Of a stretch of 48,156 bases of DNA, positions 17,644-25,520 are shown piece by piece. The first letter of the stretch is position 1, and each line of letters opens with the position of its first letter. Both the position numbers and the translations under genes were made by a program. The stretch comes from an uncultured Paracoccaceae bacterium (lineage in GTDB: Bacteria > Pseudomonadota > Alphaproteobacteria > Rhodobacterales > Rhodobacteraceae), in the NCBI GenBank assembly GCA_947495795.1, contig CANMAI010000013.1, forward strand, positions 1 to 48,156, given 5' to 3'. The notes under the pieces were generated by a model. It was given only the letters and a program-made list of their open reading frames with translations. It had not been told where the DNA came from and made no database searches.

Positions 17644-18611
17644 TACTGGATCACTCCGATTTCCTTGGAAAGCGTGTTGATCTCGACCACAAGATCATCG
17701 ACGTAAGATTGGAAATCGCCGCCAACCTTGGTGAAGGGCGCAAGACCGTTGGCTTCCATCGCAGCCTTCCAATCATCGCTGTCGGCAACCTGCTGAAGCT
17801 TGTCGGCCCAGGTGTTGAACACATCGTCGCTCACACCCTTTGGGATGTAGAGGCCGCGCCAATTCACGGCTACAACGTCGAAGCCCTGTTCCTTGGCTGT
17901 CGGGATATCGTCAAATCCCGGGATACGTTCTTCGGTGAGAACCGCAATCACCCGAACTTCGCCCGCTTTGAGAAAGCCTACAACCTCGGACATGTCGCCC
18001 GTCATAGCCTGTGTGAAGCCACCTACAGTCTGCGTGATTGCATCTGCGCCACCATCAACGCCGATATACTTCACCTTCTTGATATCGGTGAAACCTGCAC
18101 GCTGAAGGATCATCAGGGGTTTGAGATGATCGAAGCCACCAACAGCAGAGCCGCCCGCAAAGGCCACCGAGCCGGGCTCGGCCTTGATGGCTTCGACAAG
18201 ATCACCAAGAGACTGGTAGGGGCTATCATTCGCCACCACGATAACGCCGGGATCGGCGCCAATCGCTCCGACAAAACGGACCTGATCAGCTGTCATGCCT
18301 GCGTAGGCGTTCTGGGCAAGACGTGTGGAGGTGGCGGAGGAGGCCGCGATGATGAGATCGGCATCCGTGTTCCGCTCTGCGACCACGTGGTTGTAGGCAA
18401 GGCCACCACCGGCTCCAGCCATGTTGGTGACCTGAATGGGTTTATCGACCGCGCCGATATCATACATGATCTTGCCGATCTGGCGGCATGTGAAATCCCA
18501 GCCACCGCCGGGGTTGGCCGGCGCGATGCATTCGGCCGCTGTAGCTGTGGTGGCGGTCGCAGCCGCAATGACGACGCTCGTTGCGAGCGCCCGGAAAAAG
18601 CGTGGTTTCAT
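17643..18611 (-). CDS. tctC: Tripartite tricarboxylate transporter, periplasmic binding protein TctC
   Basis: The 322-residue protein has a cleavable signal peptide (MKPRFFRALATSV to TATA, cut before AEC) and the TctC/Bug fold: CIAPANPGGGWDFTCRQIGK, NMAGAGGGLAYNHVV, GGSAVGGFDHL and VNWRGLYIPKG. It binds the carboxylate substrate in the periplasm and delivers it to TctAB. The start at 18611 is set by GGGAGGACAGT just before the ATG; an upstream in-frame start (18698) would spoil the signal peptide. It is the first gene of the five-gene minus operon. Confidence 0.94.
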   Translation of the reverse strand: MKPRFFRALATSVVIAAATATTATAAECIAPANPGGGWDFTCRQIGKIMYDIGAVDKPIQVTNMAGAGGGLAYNHVVAERNTDADLIIAASSATSTRLAQNAYAGMTADQVRFVGAIGADPGVIVVANDSPYQSLGDLVEAIKAEPGSVAFAGGSAVGGFDHLKPLMILQRAGFTDIKKVKYIGVDGGADAITQTVGGFTQAMTGDMSEVVGFLKAGEVRVIAVLTEERIPGFDDIPTAKEQGFDVVAVNWRGLYIPKGVSDDVFNTWADKLQQVADSDDWKAAMEANGLAPFTKVGGDFQSYVDDLVVEINTLSKEIGVIQ

Positions 18612-18771
18612 ACTGTCCTCCCAAAAGCGCCTCGACAGGGGGTCGGGCGCCTGTTTTTTAAGTGATGGGAGCGTGCAACAAGGGTCTGGTACTGTCAATT
18701 GATTGGTATCGGTTTTTCTTAGAGCCAGATTGAGGACTTGGCGGATGATGCCAAGGCATTAGGTTTGATGC

Positions 18772-19776
18772 ATGAAGGCCGACGAGTTACTGCATCCGCG
18801 CCCAGAGGGGCTGTATTGCCCCGTGGGGGATTTCTTCATTGATCCGGTGCGGCCTGTGGAGCGCGCCCTAATCACGCACGGCCATGCAGATCATGCGCGG
18901 GCGGGGCATGGGCATGTGATGGCCACGCAGCAGACCCTGGATATCATGGGCCTGCGCTATGGTGCAGATTTTGCGGGGGCGGTGCAGGCTGCTGAGGGGC
19001 AGGTGAATGTGGGAGGCGTGGTGGTTTCCTTTCATCCTGCGGGTCATGTGCTTGGCTCCGCGCAGATCAGGGTTGAGCACAAGGGCATGCGGATCGTGGC
19101 GGCCGGAGACTACAAGCGAGGAGTGGATCCGACTGCGGCAACTTTCGAGCCTGTTCCCTGCGATGTGTTCATCACAGAGGCCACATTCGGCCTGCCGGTT
19201 TTCAGGCATCCAGATCCTCTGGAAGAAATCGGTAAGCTTCTGACATCACGGGCACAATTCCCGGAACGAGCGCACCTTGTGGGCGTTTATGCTCTGGGCA
19301 AGGCGCAGCGGGTTTTGCGACTGATCCGCGATGCAGGATATGGTGACGTGATTTATCTGCACGGGGCTTTGGCGAAGCTTTGTGACTATTATGTGCATGA
19401 GGGGATCGAGCTTGGCCCGCTGGCGCCCGCGACCGTGGACAAGGGCCTGAAGGATCAGTTTGCGGGCAGGATTATCCTTGGCCCACCTTCGGCCTTTGCG
19501 GCCAAATGGGCGCAGCGGTTTCCCGACCCTTTGATTGCATTTGCGAGTGGGTGGATGCAGATCCGGGCGCGAACCAGGCAGCGGGGGGTGGAGCTGCCGC
19601 TGGTGATTTCGGATCATGCGGACTGGCGAGAATTAACCGATACATTAGAAGAACTTAACCCCGATGAGGTGTGGGTGACGCATGGGCGGGAGGAGGCCTT
19701 GGTGCGCTGGTGTGAGCTACAGGGGATGGCCGCGCGGCCATTGCATCTTGTGGGGTACGAAGATGAGGCTGAGTAA
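18772..19776 (+). CDS. Ligase-associated DNA exonuclease (MBL-fold / beta-CASP-like)
   Basis: The 334-residue protein has the metallo-beta-lactamase metal motif HGHADH at 36-41 with a later HPAGHVLGSAQI and an aspartate loop (AAGDYKRG). It resembles the SNM1-like exonucleases that accompany bacterial ATP-dependent DNA ligases and act in DNA damage repair. It is separated from the ligase gene by an 84-bp segment filled by a large inverted repeat. It is divergent from tctC. Confidence 0.93.
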   Translation: MKADELLHPRPEGLYCPVGDFFIDPVRPVERALITHGHADHARAGHGHVMATQQTLDIMGLRYGADFAGAVQAAEGQVNVGGVVVSFHPAGHVLGSAQIRVEHKGMRIVAAGDYKRGVDPTAATFEPVPCDVFITEATFGLPVFRHPDPLEEIGKLLTSRAQFPERAHLVGVYALGKAQRVLRLIRDAGYGDVIYLHGALAKLCDYYVHEGIELGPLAPATVDKGLKDQFAGRIILGPPSAFAAKWAQRFPDPLIAFASGWMQIRARTRQRGVELPLVISDHADWRELTDTLEELNPDEVWVTHGREEALVRWCELQGMAARPLHLVGYEDEAE

Positions 19777-19855
19777 ACCCTCTTTGTGCGGTGAACCGTC
19801 GGTGGCGCCCACCCACCCACCCCGCCACCGCCTGCTCACCGCACAAAGAGGGTTT
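19775..19855. repeat. Perfect 20-bp inverted repeat enclosing a nested stem and a G-quadruplex motif
   Basis: The arms at 19775-19794 and 19836-19855 are perfect reverse complements (left arm begins AAACCCTCTTTGTGCGG). Inside, GGTGGCG (19801-19807) pairs with CGCCACC (19823-19829). Between these is a run CCC-A-CCC-A-CCC-A-CCCC (19808-19823), so the minus strand carries four G-runs with single-base loops. The structure fills the space between the exonuclease stop and the ligase start. The right arm contains the only purine-rich ribosome site candidate (AGAGGG) of the ligase gene. Confidence 0.9.
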
Positions 19856-19860
19856 TGGCC

Positions 19861-21435
19861 ATGAAGGCGTTTTCCTCCCTGTTGGATCGGCTGGTTCTGA
19901 CCCCTGCCAGGAATGGTAAGATACGGCTTTTGAAGGATTACTTTCGGGATGTACCCGATCCAGATCGTGGTTACGGGCTGGCTGCGATCACGCGGGATCT
20001 GGAGTTTCGGATGGTGAAACCGGCAATGCTGCGGGGCCTGATGGCGGAGCGGATTGATGAGGAGCTGTTCCGGCTTTCCTATGACTATGTGGGGGATATG
20101 GCCGAGACGATCTCTCTGCTTTGGGAGGGTGACGGTGGCGAAGATATTCGGTTGTGCGATATTGTCGATATATTGCAAAAGGTTAGCCGGATTGATGCAC
20201 CTGCTGTGATGGTGGATTTGCTGAACAGGTTTGGGGCATCCGAGCGCTATGCGCTGTTGAAGCTTGCGACGGGAGGTTTGCGGATCGGGGTTTCCGCGCG
20301 GTTGGCAAAGCAGGCTCTGGCGGGGTTTGGATCCGTGGAAGTGACTGAAATTGAAGAACTTTGGCATGGGTTAGAGGCGCCCTACGAGACGCTTTTTGCC
20401 TGGCTGGAGGGGCGCGCGGATAAGCCTGAGCAGGCGGCCTTGAGCCCGTTTCGGCCTGTGATGCTGGCCTCACCCTTGGATGAAGCGAGTTTGGAAGAGA
20501 TGCAACCCGTTGATTTTGCTGCGGAATGGAAGTGGGATGGGATCCGGGTGCAGACGACATCCGAGGGAGGTGAGCGACGGATCTATTCGAGGACTGGGGA
20601 CGACATATCGCGTGCGTTCCCGGATGTGGTGGCACATATGGGGTTTGAGGGCTCTCTGGACGGGGAATTGCTGGTGGTGAGGGAGGGGGTGGTTGGATCT
20701 TTCTCTGATCTGCAGCAGCGACTGAACCGGAAGACCGTTTCCAAAAAGAAGATGGAGGAGTTTCCTGCGTTTATAAGGGCTTACGATCTTCTTCAGGATG
20801 GCGATGAGAACCTCCGCCCATTGCCGTTTGCGGAACGGCGAGGCCGTTTGGAGACGTTTGTGGGGAGCCTTTCAGACGCGCGATTTGATGTCTCTGAACT
20901 GATAAAATTCAATGATTGGAGTGCCTTGGCGGAAATGCGTGCAAGCCCGCCCGAGGCGGTGATCGAGGGGTTGATGCTCAAGCGGTGGGACAGTGTTTAC
21001 GTGCCGGGGCGGCCGAAGGGACCGTGGTTCAAGTGGAAAAAGGACCCGTATATCATCGATGCGGTGCTGATGTATGCACAGCGGGGGCATGGGAAGAGAT
21101 CGAGCTTTTATTCTGACTATACCTTTGGGGTCTGGACGCCGGAGGGGGCTTTGGTGCCTGTTGGGAAAGCCTATTTTGGCTTTACAGATCAGGAGCTTAA
21201 GGAGATCGACAAATTTGTGCGGGACAATACGGTGGAGCGTTTCGGACCGGTGAGATCGGTGCGTGCGGAGGCCGACTTCGGGCTGGTTTTCGAGGTGGCT
21301 TTCGAGGGGCTGAACCGATCCTCACGGCACAAATCAGGGGTGGCTATGCGGTTCCCAAGGATCAGCCGGTTGCGGTGGGACAAGCCCCCGGGGGAAGCGG
21401 ACCGGATTGAGGCTCTGGAGGCGATGTTGGGGTAA
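19861..21435 (+). CDS. ATP-dependent DNA ligase (cisplatin damage response type)
   Basis: The 524-residue protein has an N-terminal DNA-binding domain (LLDRLVLTPARNGKIRLLKDY), the catalytic lysine in KWDGIR (K224), further nucleotidyltransferase motifs (SLDGELLV; VIEGLMLKR; PWFKWKKDP) and an OB-fold C-terminus. It joins nicked DNA with ATP and belongs to the ligase type linked to a partner exonuclease, an Lhr-like helicase and PdeM nuclease. Only the exonuclease is present here. The ATG at 19861 is used; a TTG two codons upstream lies inside the hairpin arm. Confidence 0.95.
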   Translation: MKAFSSLLDRLVLTPARNGKIRLLKDYFRDVPDPDRGYGLAAITRDLEFRMVKPAMLRGLMAERIDEELFRLSYDYVGDMAETISLLWEGDGGEDIRLCDIVDILQKVSRIDAPAVMVDLLNRFGASERYALLKLATGGLRIGVSARLAKQALAGFGSVEVTEIEELWHGLEAPYETLFAWLEGRADKPEQAALSPFRPVMLASPLDEASLEEMQPVDFAAEWKWDGIRVQTTSEGGERRIYSRTGDDISRAFPDVVAHMGFEGSLDGELLVVREGVVGSFSDLQQRLNRKTVSKKKMEEFPAFIRAYDLLQDGDENLRPLPFAERRGRLETFVGSLSDARFDVSELIKFNDWSALAEMRASPPEAVIEGLMLKRWDSVYVPGRPKGPWFKWKKDPYIIDAVLMYAQRGHGKRSSFYSDYTFGVWTPEGALVPVGKAYFGFTDQELKEIDKFVRDNTVERFGPVRSVRAEADFGLVFEVAFEGLNRSSRHKSGVAMRFPRISRLRWDKPPGEADRIEALEAMLG

Positions 21436-21445
21436 TTCGAAAGCT

Positions 21446-21478
21446 GGGTTTGGTACGGGTTCGGTATGGGTTTGGTAA
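21446..21478 (+). repeat. Three 11-bp tandem repeats downstream of the ligase gene
   Basis: GGGTTTGGTAC, GGGTTCGGTAT and GGGTTTGGTAA follow one another without gap, ten bases after the ligase stop codon. The function is unknown. Confidence 0.75.
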
Positions 21479-21596
21479 TGTGAGTAATTTTGTTCTGAAG
21501 TGTTTGGGAGGGCGTTTTGGAAGAGGTAACGGATTTTACTACCTTTGAGGTCGTGGTTTTCGTTACCGAAGGTTTTGAGGGCGTCGGTGGCCAAAT

Positions 21597-21622
21597 GGTG
21601 GGTTGGCACCCACCCTACGGAC
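21597..21622. repeat. REP-like hairpin, family 1, copy 1
   Basis: GGTGGGT (21597-21603) pairs with ACCCACC (21608-21614) over a 4-base loop and is followed by CTACGGAC. A related hairpin with the same CACCCTAC tail lies at 25473-25500. It lies upstream of the hypothetical gene at 21666. Confidence 0.6.
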
Positions 21623-21665
21623 AGCCTTGTGAGCGTCTGGTTTTTGATGACGGAGAGTGGGTGGG

Positions 21666-22145
21666 ATGAGCTACGATTTGATGGTGTTTGATCCGGCGGT
21701 GGCGCCGCGGGATCGGGGCGAATTTCTGGAATGGTACCGCGATGTGACCGAGTGGCGTGCGGGGCGGGATTATGCGCGCATTGCGGGGGCCACCGGAAAT
21801 CTGCCGTTGTTCTATGAGACAATGCGCGCGGCGTTTCCGCCGATGAACGGGCCTGATGCGCCCAGGTTTGGCGGAGCCATCTCCCGCCCCAAGCGCGGTT
21901 TCTTTGCGCGGCTCCTTGGCGGTGCTGGTGAGAAGGTCTGGGATGAGGATGCGCCTGAGCTGACGGACTACTCGATTGCCGAGAGTGCGATTTACATGGG
22001 GTTCGCATGGTCCCTTTCAGACGCCGCACACAAGGCGGTGTTTTTTGCGGCGTTGAGATGTGAGGTGGGGTTCTTTGATGTGAGTGCGGAGGAGGGTGTG
22101 ATTTTGTATGAGCCCGGGGATTTTGATCGGTTGATGGGGCTTTGA
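21666..22145 (+). CDS. Conserved hypothetical protein
   Basis: The 159-residue soluble protein begins MSYDLMVFDPAVAPRDRGEF and has WYRDVTEW, a glycine/proline-rich middle (PPMNGPDAPRFG), IAESAIYMGFAWSLSDAA and a C-terminal VGFFDVSAEEG. I have seen this pattern in small uncharacterised bacterial proteins, sometimes near toxin-immunity genes, but cannot assign a function. The ATG at 21666 is preceded by GGAGAGTGGGTGG. It stands alone on the plus strand, convergent with otsA. Confidence 0.72.
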   Translation: MSYDLMVFDPAVAPRDRGEFLEWYRDVTEWRAGRDYARIAGATGNLPLFYETMRAAFPPMNGPDAPRFGGAISRPKRGFFARLLGGAGEKVWDEDAPELTDYSIAESAIYMGFAWSLSDAAHKAVFFAALRCEVGFFDVSAEEGVILYEPGDFDRLMGL

Positions 22146-22712
22146 GGCCCGGCAGGATATTCGACTGGTTGTCACGCAATGTCCCTTTCATCGTTGAAAA
22201 ACGCTTCGTCTTGGAGATGCAAAGTGACTTTTTCGGGTCAGGCCCCGGCCCATTGAAATGTCTCATGAACACAAATACCTTCTCAGGACCTGCGAATTGG
22301 CGCTGTGTTGTTGTCCAAAACTTGGTCTGTGTCTTTGCACAGGTTGTCGAGCGCGGTGTTCTCAATGACTGCGTTGATGATTTTCCAGCTATACGGTTGT
22401 ACCCTTTTATCCATGATAGCTCAGATCAAGGTGCTGTGGTTCCGGGCGGTGAGTGGACATGAGCAGGAGGTAGCATCGAGAGGCCGCTTTGGTTTGCCCA
22501 AATTCTGAGACTTGGGTGCGGTGGTATGGGCTCCCGGCGCGGAATCAAGGCCGAAGGCCGCCGTGCCAGCGCCTGCCCGTCCCGGCGGGCTGGCGCTCTG
22601 TCTGTTGTTGGTGTGATGATTGGGCGTGAAGATATTGGGCTTGCATAAAACGCTCTGACCATAGGTCGGAAGCGCCACCCCACGGGCAGGTGCTGGCACG
22701 GCTTCGTCGATC
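22146..22712. other. Gene-free interval with a REP-like element
   Basis: Short open frames exist on both strands but none has a convincing ribosome site or recognisable family. The right half (22538-22600) holds a REP-like repeat (listed separately). The left half may be a decayed gene: its coding-like stretches on the minus strand lie in several frames. Confidence 0.4.
22538..22600 (+). repeat. REP-like element, family 2, copy 1
   Basis: It starts CGCGGAATCAAGGCCGAAGG and continues into a hairpin AGCGCCTGCCCG (22568-22579) / CGGGCTGGCGCT (22586-22597), with one mismatch. The same order of blocks appears inverted at 31308-31370. Position: downstream of otsA, on the convergent side. Confidence 0.75.
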
Positions 22713-24062
22713 CTAGGCCGTGTTTGCCAGGGCTTCCAGAAAGGTTCTGGACCACCATTTGACGTCGTGCTTTGTGATGGCCTCCAGAAGGGCGGTGTGG
22801 CGTTGCTGGCGCTCTTCCAGCGGCATCTTGAGGGCTGTGGCGATGGCCTCGGATGTCTCATAGGCGTCGTGCGGGTTGATCTGGAGGGCGGCTTCCATTT
22901 CTTCGGCCGCACCGGCGAAGCGGGAGAGGATGAGGACGCCTGGATCTGAGGGGTCTTGCGCTGCGACGTATTCCTTTGCGACGAGGTTCATGCCATCGGC
23001 CAAGGGGGTGACGAGGCCGATGCGGGCCTGGGCGAAGAGGCCGGCGAGCACCTCGCGCGGGATGGCGCGGTGGATGTAGCGGATCGGCGTCCAGTTGAGT
23101 GCGGCGAAGCGGCCGTTGATGCGGCCTGCGAGATGTTCGGTTTCCTCGCGGATGTCCTGGTAGGCCTGCATCTCGCCTCGGGTGGGCGGGGCGATCTGGA
23201 GGAAGGCAATTTTCTCGTGCAGTTCCTCATGATCTTCGAGAAGCTGGCCGAAGGCGCGGAAGCGTTGGGGCAGGCCCTTGGAGTAATCGAGCCGGTCGAC
23301 GCCGATCATCAGGGCGGCGCCTGTGAGGAAGCGGATGCGATCATCCGGATCAGCGTTCCGGGCATCTTTGGTGAAGGCCGCGACGTCGATCCCGATGGGG
23401 AAGGCTGCGACGTTGAGGGTGCGGTGGCCGAGATGGATGAGACCATCTTCGACATCCTCGGCGTCCGTCAGCTGACGGGTGCAATCGCGGAGGTTGAAGA
23501 CATCCCGGTTGGTCTGGAGGCCGATGAGGGTGAAATCGGCGAGCCAGTTGAGGACTTCGGCGGCGTTGGGCAGGGTGGCGAGATCCTGAGGCGAGGGGAA
23601 GGGGATGTGGAGGAAAAAGCCGATGTGGTTCCGGGCACCGAGTTTGCGGAGTTCGGTGGCCAGTGGGAGGAAGTGGTAGTCCTGCACCCAGATGATGTCG
23701 TCCGGCTCAAGGATTTCGGCGGTGAGGCGGGCGACGCGGGCGTTGACGGCGCGGTAGGTATCGAGATGGTCGGGCTGGATCTCGATAAGGTCGGCGCGAC
23801 CGTGGCAGATGGGCCAGAGGACGGAATTGGCGTAACCGAGATAGTAGCCTTCGTGCTCGGCTTCAGTGAGATCGAAGGTGGCACGCTCAAAATTGGCACC
23901 CGGATGCTTGGTGAGCGCGGGGGCTGGTGCTTTCGCTATTCCGTAGGAGCCGATCCAGAGCCCGCCGGATGCGGTGAGCGCCTCTTCCAGCGCCACGACA
24001 AGCCCGCCGGAGGGCGCATCGCCAAGTGGCAGGCGATTTGAGATTACGATGAGACGCGGCAT
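22713..24062 (-). CDS. otsA: Alpha,alpha-trehalose-phosphate synthase
   Basis: OtsA joins UDP-glucose and glucose-6-phosphate to trehalose-6-phosphate. The 449-residue GT20 protein shows LIVISNRLPLGD at the N-terminus, WVQDYHFLPLATELRK, GFFLHIPFPSP, GVDRLDYSKGLPQRFRAF (phosphate/UDP site) and DGMNLVAKEYVAAQ. The length is close to E. coli OtsA. Its ATG overlaps the otsB stop by one base. Trehalose serves as an osmolyte and stress protectant, fitting a marine lifestyle. Confidence 0.96.
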   Translation of the reverse strand: MPRLIVISNRLPLGDAPSGGLVVALEEALTASGGLWIGSYGIAKAPAPALTKHPGANFERATFDLTEAEHEGYYLGYANSVLWPICHGRADLIEIQPDHLDTYRAVNARVARLTAEILEPDDIIWVQDYHFLPLATELRKLGARNHIGFFLHIPFPSPQDLATLPNAAEVLNWLADFTLIGLQTNRDVFNLRDCTRQLTDAEDVEDGLIHLGHRTLNVAAFPIGIDVAAFTKDARNADPDDRIRFLTGAALMIGVDRLDYSKGLPQRFRAFGQLLEDHEELHEKIAFLQIAPPTRGEMQAYQDIREETEHLAGRINGRFAALNWTPIRYIHRAIPREVLAGLFAQARIGLVTPLADGMNLVAKEYVAAQDPSDPGVLILSRFAGAAEEMEAALQINPHDAYETSEAIATALKMPLEERQQRHTALLEAITKHDVKWWSRTFLEALANTA

Positions 24063-24781
24063 CAGGGCCCTTTGGTGAGGGTTTCGAGCCAGTGCAGCAT
24101 GTCAGCCGGGCCGGGCAGATGGAAGGGGGCAGCACTTTTGCCACCGCCGACGCGGATGGCGATGCCGCCTAATTGGGCAGTTAGCGCGAGGGCTGGCTCA
24201 TCTGTGGTGTCATCGCCCGCGAAGACGGGTGTTCGGCCTTCGAAAGGTGGGGCCTGAAGGAGTGTTTTGAGCGCGCGATCCTTCGAGATGCCTTCGGGAT
24301 GGAGTTCCCAGGCCATTTTGGAGGGATGGAGGGCGAAGCCGGGATGACTGGCGGCGATCTTCTCCATGATGGCCTTCGCCTCGTTCGCACGGCCTCGATC
24401 CGCGCGGAAGTGGAGGACGGCCCCGTGGGGCTTTTCCTCGACGCGGAGACCTGCGGCCTGCGCCTTGATTTCACGGATGAGTGAGGTGGCGTCGGGGAGG
24501 TCGGGATGTGCGATCCGTGCGTCCGGGCCATCGCTGCGCTCGGCGCCGTGGCTGCCGATGATCGTGCCGGGGAAGGAGGGGAGGTGGCGGCGGAGATTGG
24601 CGACGTTGCGGCCGGAGATGAGGGCCGTGGCGCCACTTGTGGCGGTATGGAGGTGTTCCAGCAGTGCGGGAAGGCCGGCGGGCAGGGTGATCGCGTCGGG
24701 CTCCGGCGCAATCTCAACCAGCGTGCCATCAAAATCGAGGCAGATCGCATGGGTTTGGAGGGAAGCTTCGGGTGGGTGCAT
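24062..24781 (-). CDS. otsB: Trehalose-phosphatase
   Basis: OtsB removes phosphate from trehalose-6-phosphate. The 239-residue HAD-superfamily protein has motif I DFDGTLVEI, motif II ALISGR and the later motif FAGDDTTDEPAL. AAAGGATCCCG precedes the ATG. It is the first gene of the otsBA operon; the promoter should lie in 24782-25025, which also carries the ~48-bp motif copy 2. Confidence 0.95.
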   Translation of the reverse strand: MHPPEASLQTHAICLDFDGTLVEIAPEPDAITLPAGLPALLEHLHTATSGATALISGRNVANLRRHLPSFPGTIIGSHGAERSDGPDARIAHPDLPDATSLIREIKAQAAGLRVEEKPHGAVLHFRADRGRANEAKAIMEKIAASHPGFALHPSKMAWELHPEGISKDRALKTLLQAPPFEGRTPVFAGDDTTDEPALALTAQLGGIAIRVGGGKSAAPFHLPGPADMLHWLETLTKGP

Positions 24782-24856
24782 CGGGATCCTTTCTTTGCAC
24801 TTAAAGTATCCGTCTTTAACCTAAAGCGCCCTTATCACCTAACGCGTTGAAATTCC

Positions 24857-24904
24857 TGATTTAAGGCGGCGATAGGAGATTCAGGTCAAAGGCTAAACGC
24901 TATA
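24857..24904 (+). repeat. Dispersed ~48-bp motif, copy 2
   Basis: It starts TGATTT, then GATAGGAGATTCAGGTCAAA and GGCTAAACGCTATA. It aligns to 6486-6534 with a few substitutions and short gaps. It lies in the space upstream of otsB and downstream of the lipoprotein gene. It could be a binding site, a small RNA fragment or a mobile repeat. Confidence 0.45.
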
Positions 24905-25025
24905 ACGCAGAGGATTGGGTCTTGGTTGCAAGTTTGCGTGCTGGATTTTGCTCTGGCTGCGAGATGCTCATGGGTAGCTTCCCGTGCGGTCGGCAGATTG
25001 CCCATCGTACGTGTTGTAGCTGACA

Positions 25026-25418
25026 TCACAGCTTGTTTGTTAGGAGATCTTGCATTTGTGGCAGGTTAAGACGGTTGGCGAAGGCATCATATTCCTCTTT
25101 TGTCAGGGAACCGGTTACGCTGACCGAAGGGTCGGCAAGCTTGTGATCCTTTTTCCTGTCGAGAATGAAGTAGCTGATTTTGTCGGAACGCAGGTTCTTT
25201 TGTTTCGCTACGATGAAGCGCTCGTCGGAGCCGACTGCGATGACTGTTTCCGGGATGCGACCTATCGAGTTTCCGTTCTCGAGTTCCCAGGAGACGCTCG
25301 CTGTATCGAGAGCATCTATCCAGACCACGATATAGGGATCATCTTGCCAAAGAATGCCGTAATCGCAGGCTGAGAGGAAGAAGAGGGTGCAATGGAACAG
25401 CAGGGTTCTGGCGAGCAT
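25026..25418 (-). CDS. Putative lipoprotein, uncharacterised
   Basis: The 130-residue protein has a short hydrophobic N-terminus ending in a lipobox (FFLSAC, Cys18), so it is probably a lipid-anchored periplasmic protein. The mature part is charged with no domain I recognise; it includes WELENGNSIGR and a C-terminal helix SLTKEEYDAFANRLNLPQ. It is preceded by kynU on the same strand, 102 bp away, with a REP-like hairpin between, so co-transcription is doubtful. Confidence 0.65.
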   Translation of the reverse strand: MLARTLLFHCTLFFLSACDYGILWQDDPYIVVWIDALDTASVSWELENGNSIGRIPETVIAVGSDERFIVAKQKNLRSDKISYFILDRKKDHKLADPSVSVTGSLTKEEYDAFANRLNLPQMQDLLTNKL

Positions 25419-25472
25419 GCTGACGTAATCCTAGATGGGGCGGCGGGTTGGCGCGCGTTTTCGAGTTTGGAC

Positions 25473-25500
25473 GGTGGGCAAAAAACTGCCCACCCTACCG
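25473..25500. repeat. REP-like hairpin, family 1, copy 2
   Basis: GGTGGGCA (25473-25480) pairs with TGCCCACC (25487-25494) over six bases and is followed by CTACCGGCAGCCT; copy 1 at 21597 is followed by CTACGGACAGCCT. Located after kynU on the minus strand, where it might also aid termination. Confidence 0.65.
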
Positions 25501-25520
25501 GCAGCCTGGATGGTTGTGCT

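Noticed and set aside
22142-22462. 106-codon plus-strand frame after the hypothetical gene
   Set aside because: It begins within the stop region of the preceding gene, has no ribosome site and no recognised domain.
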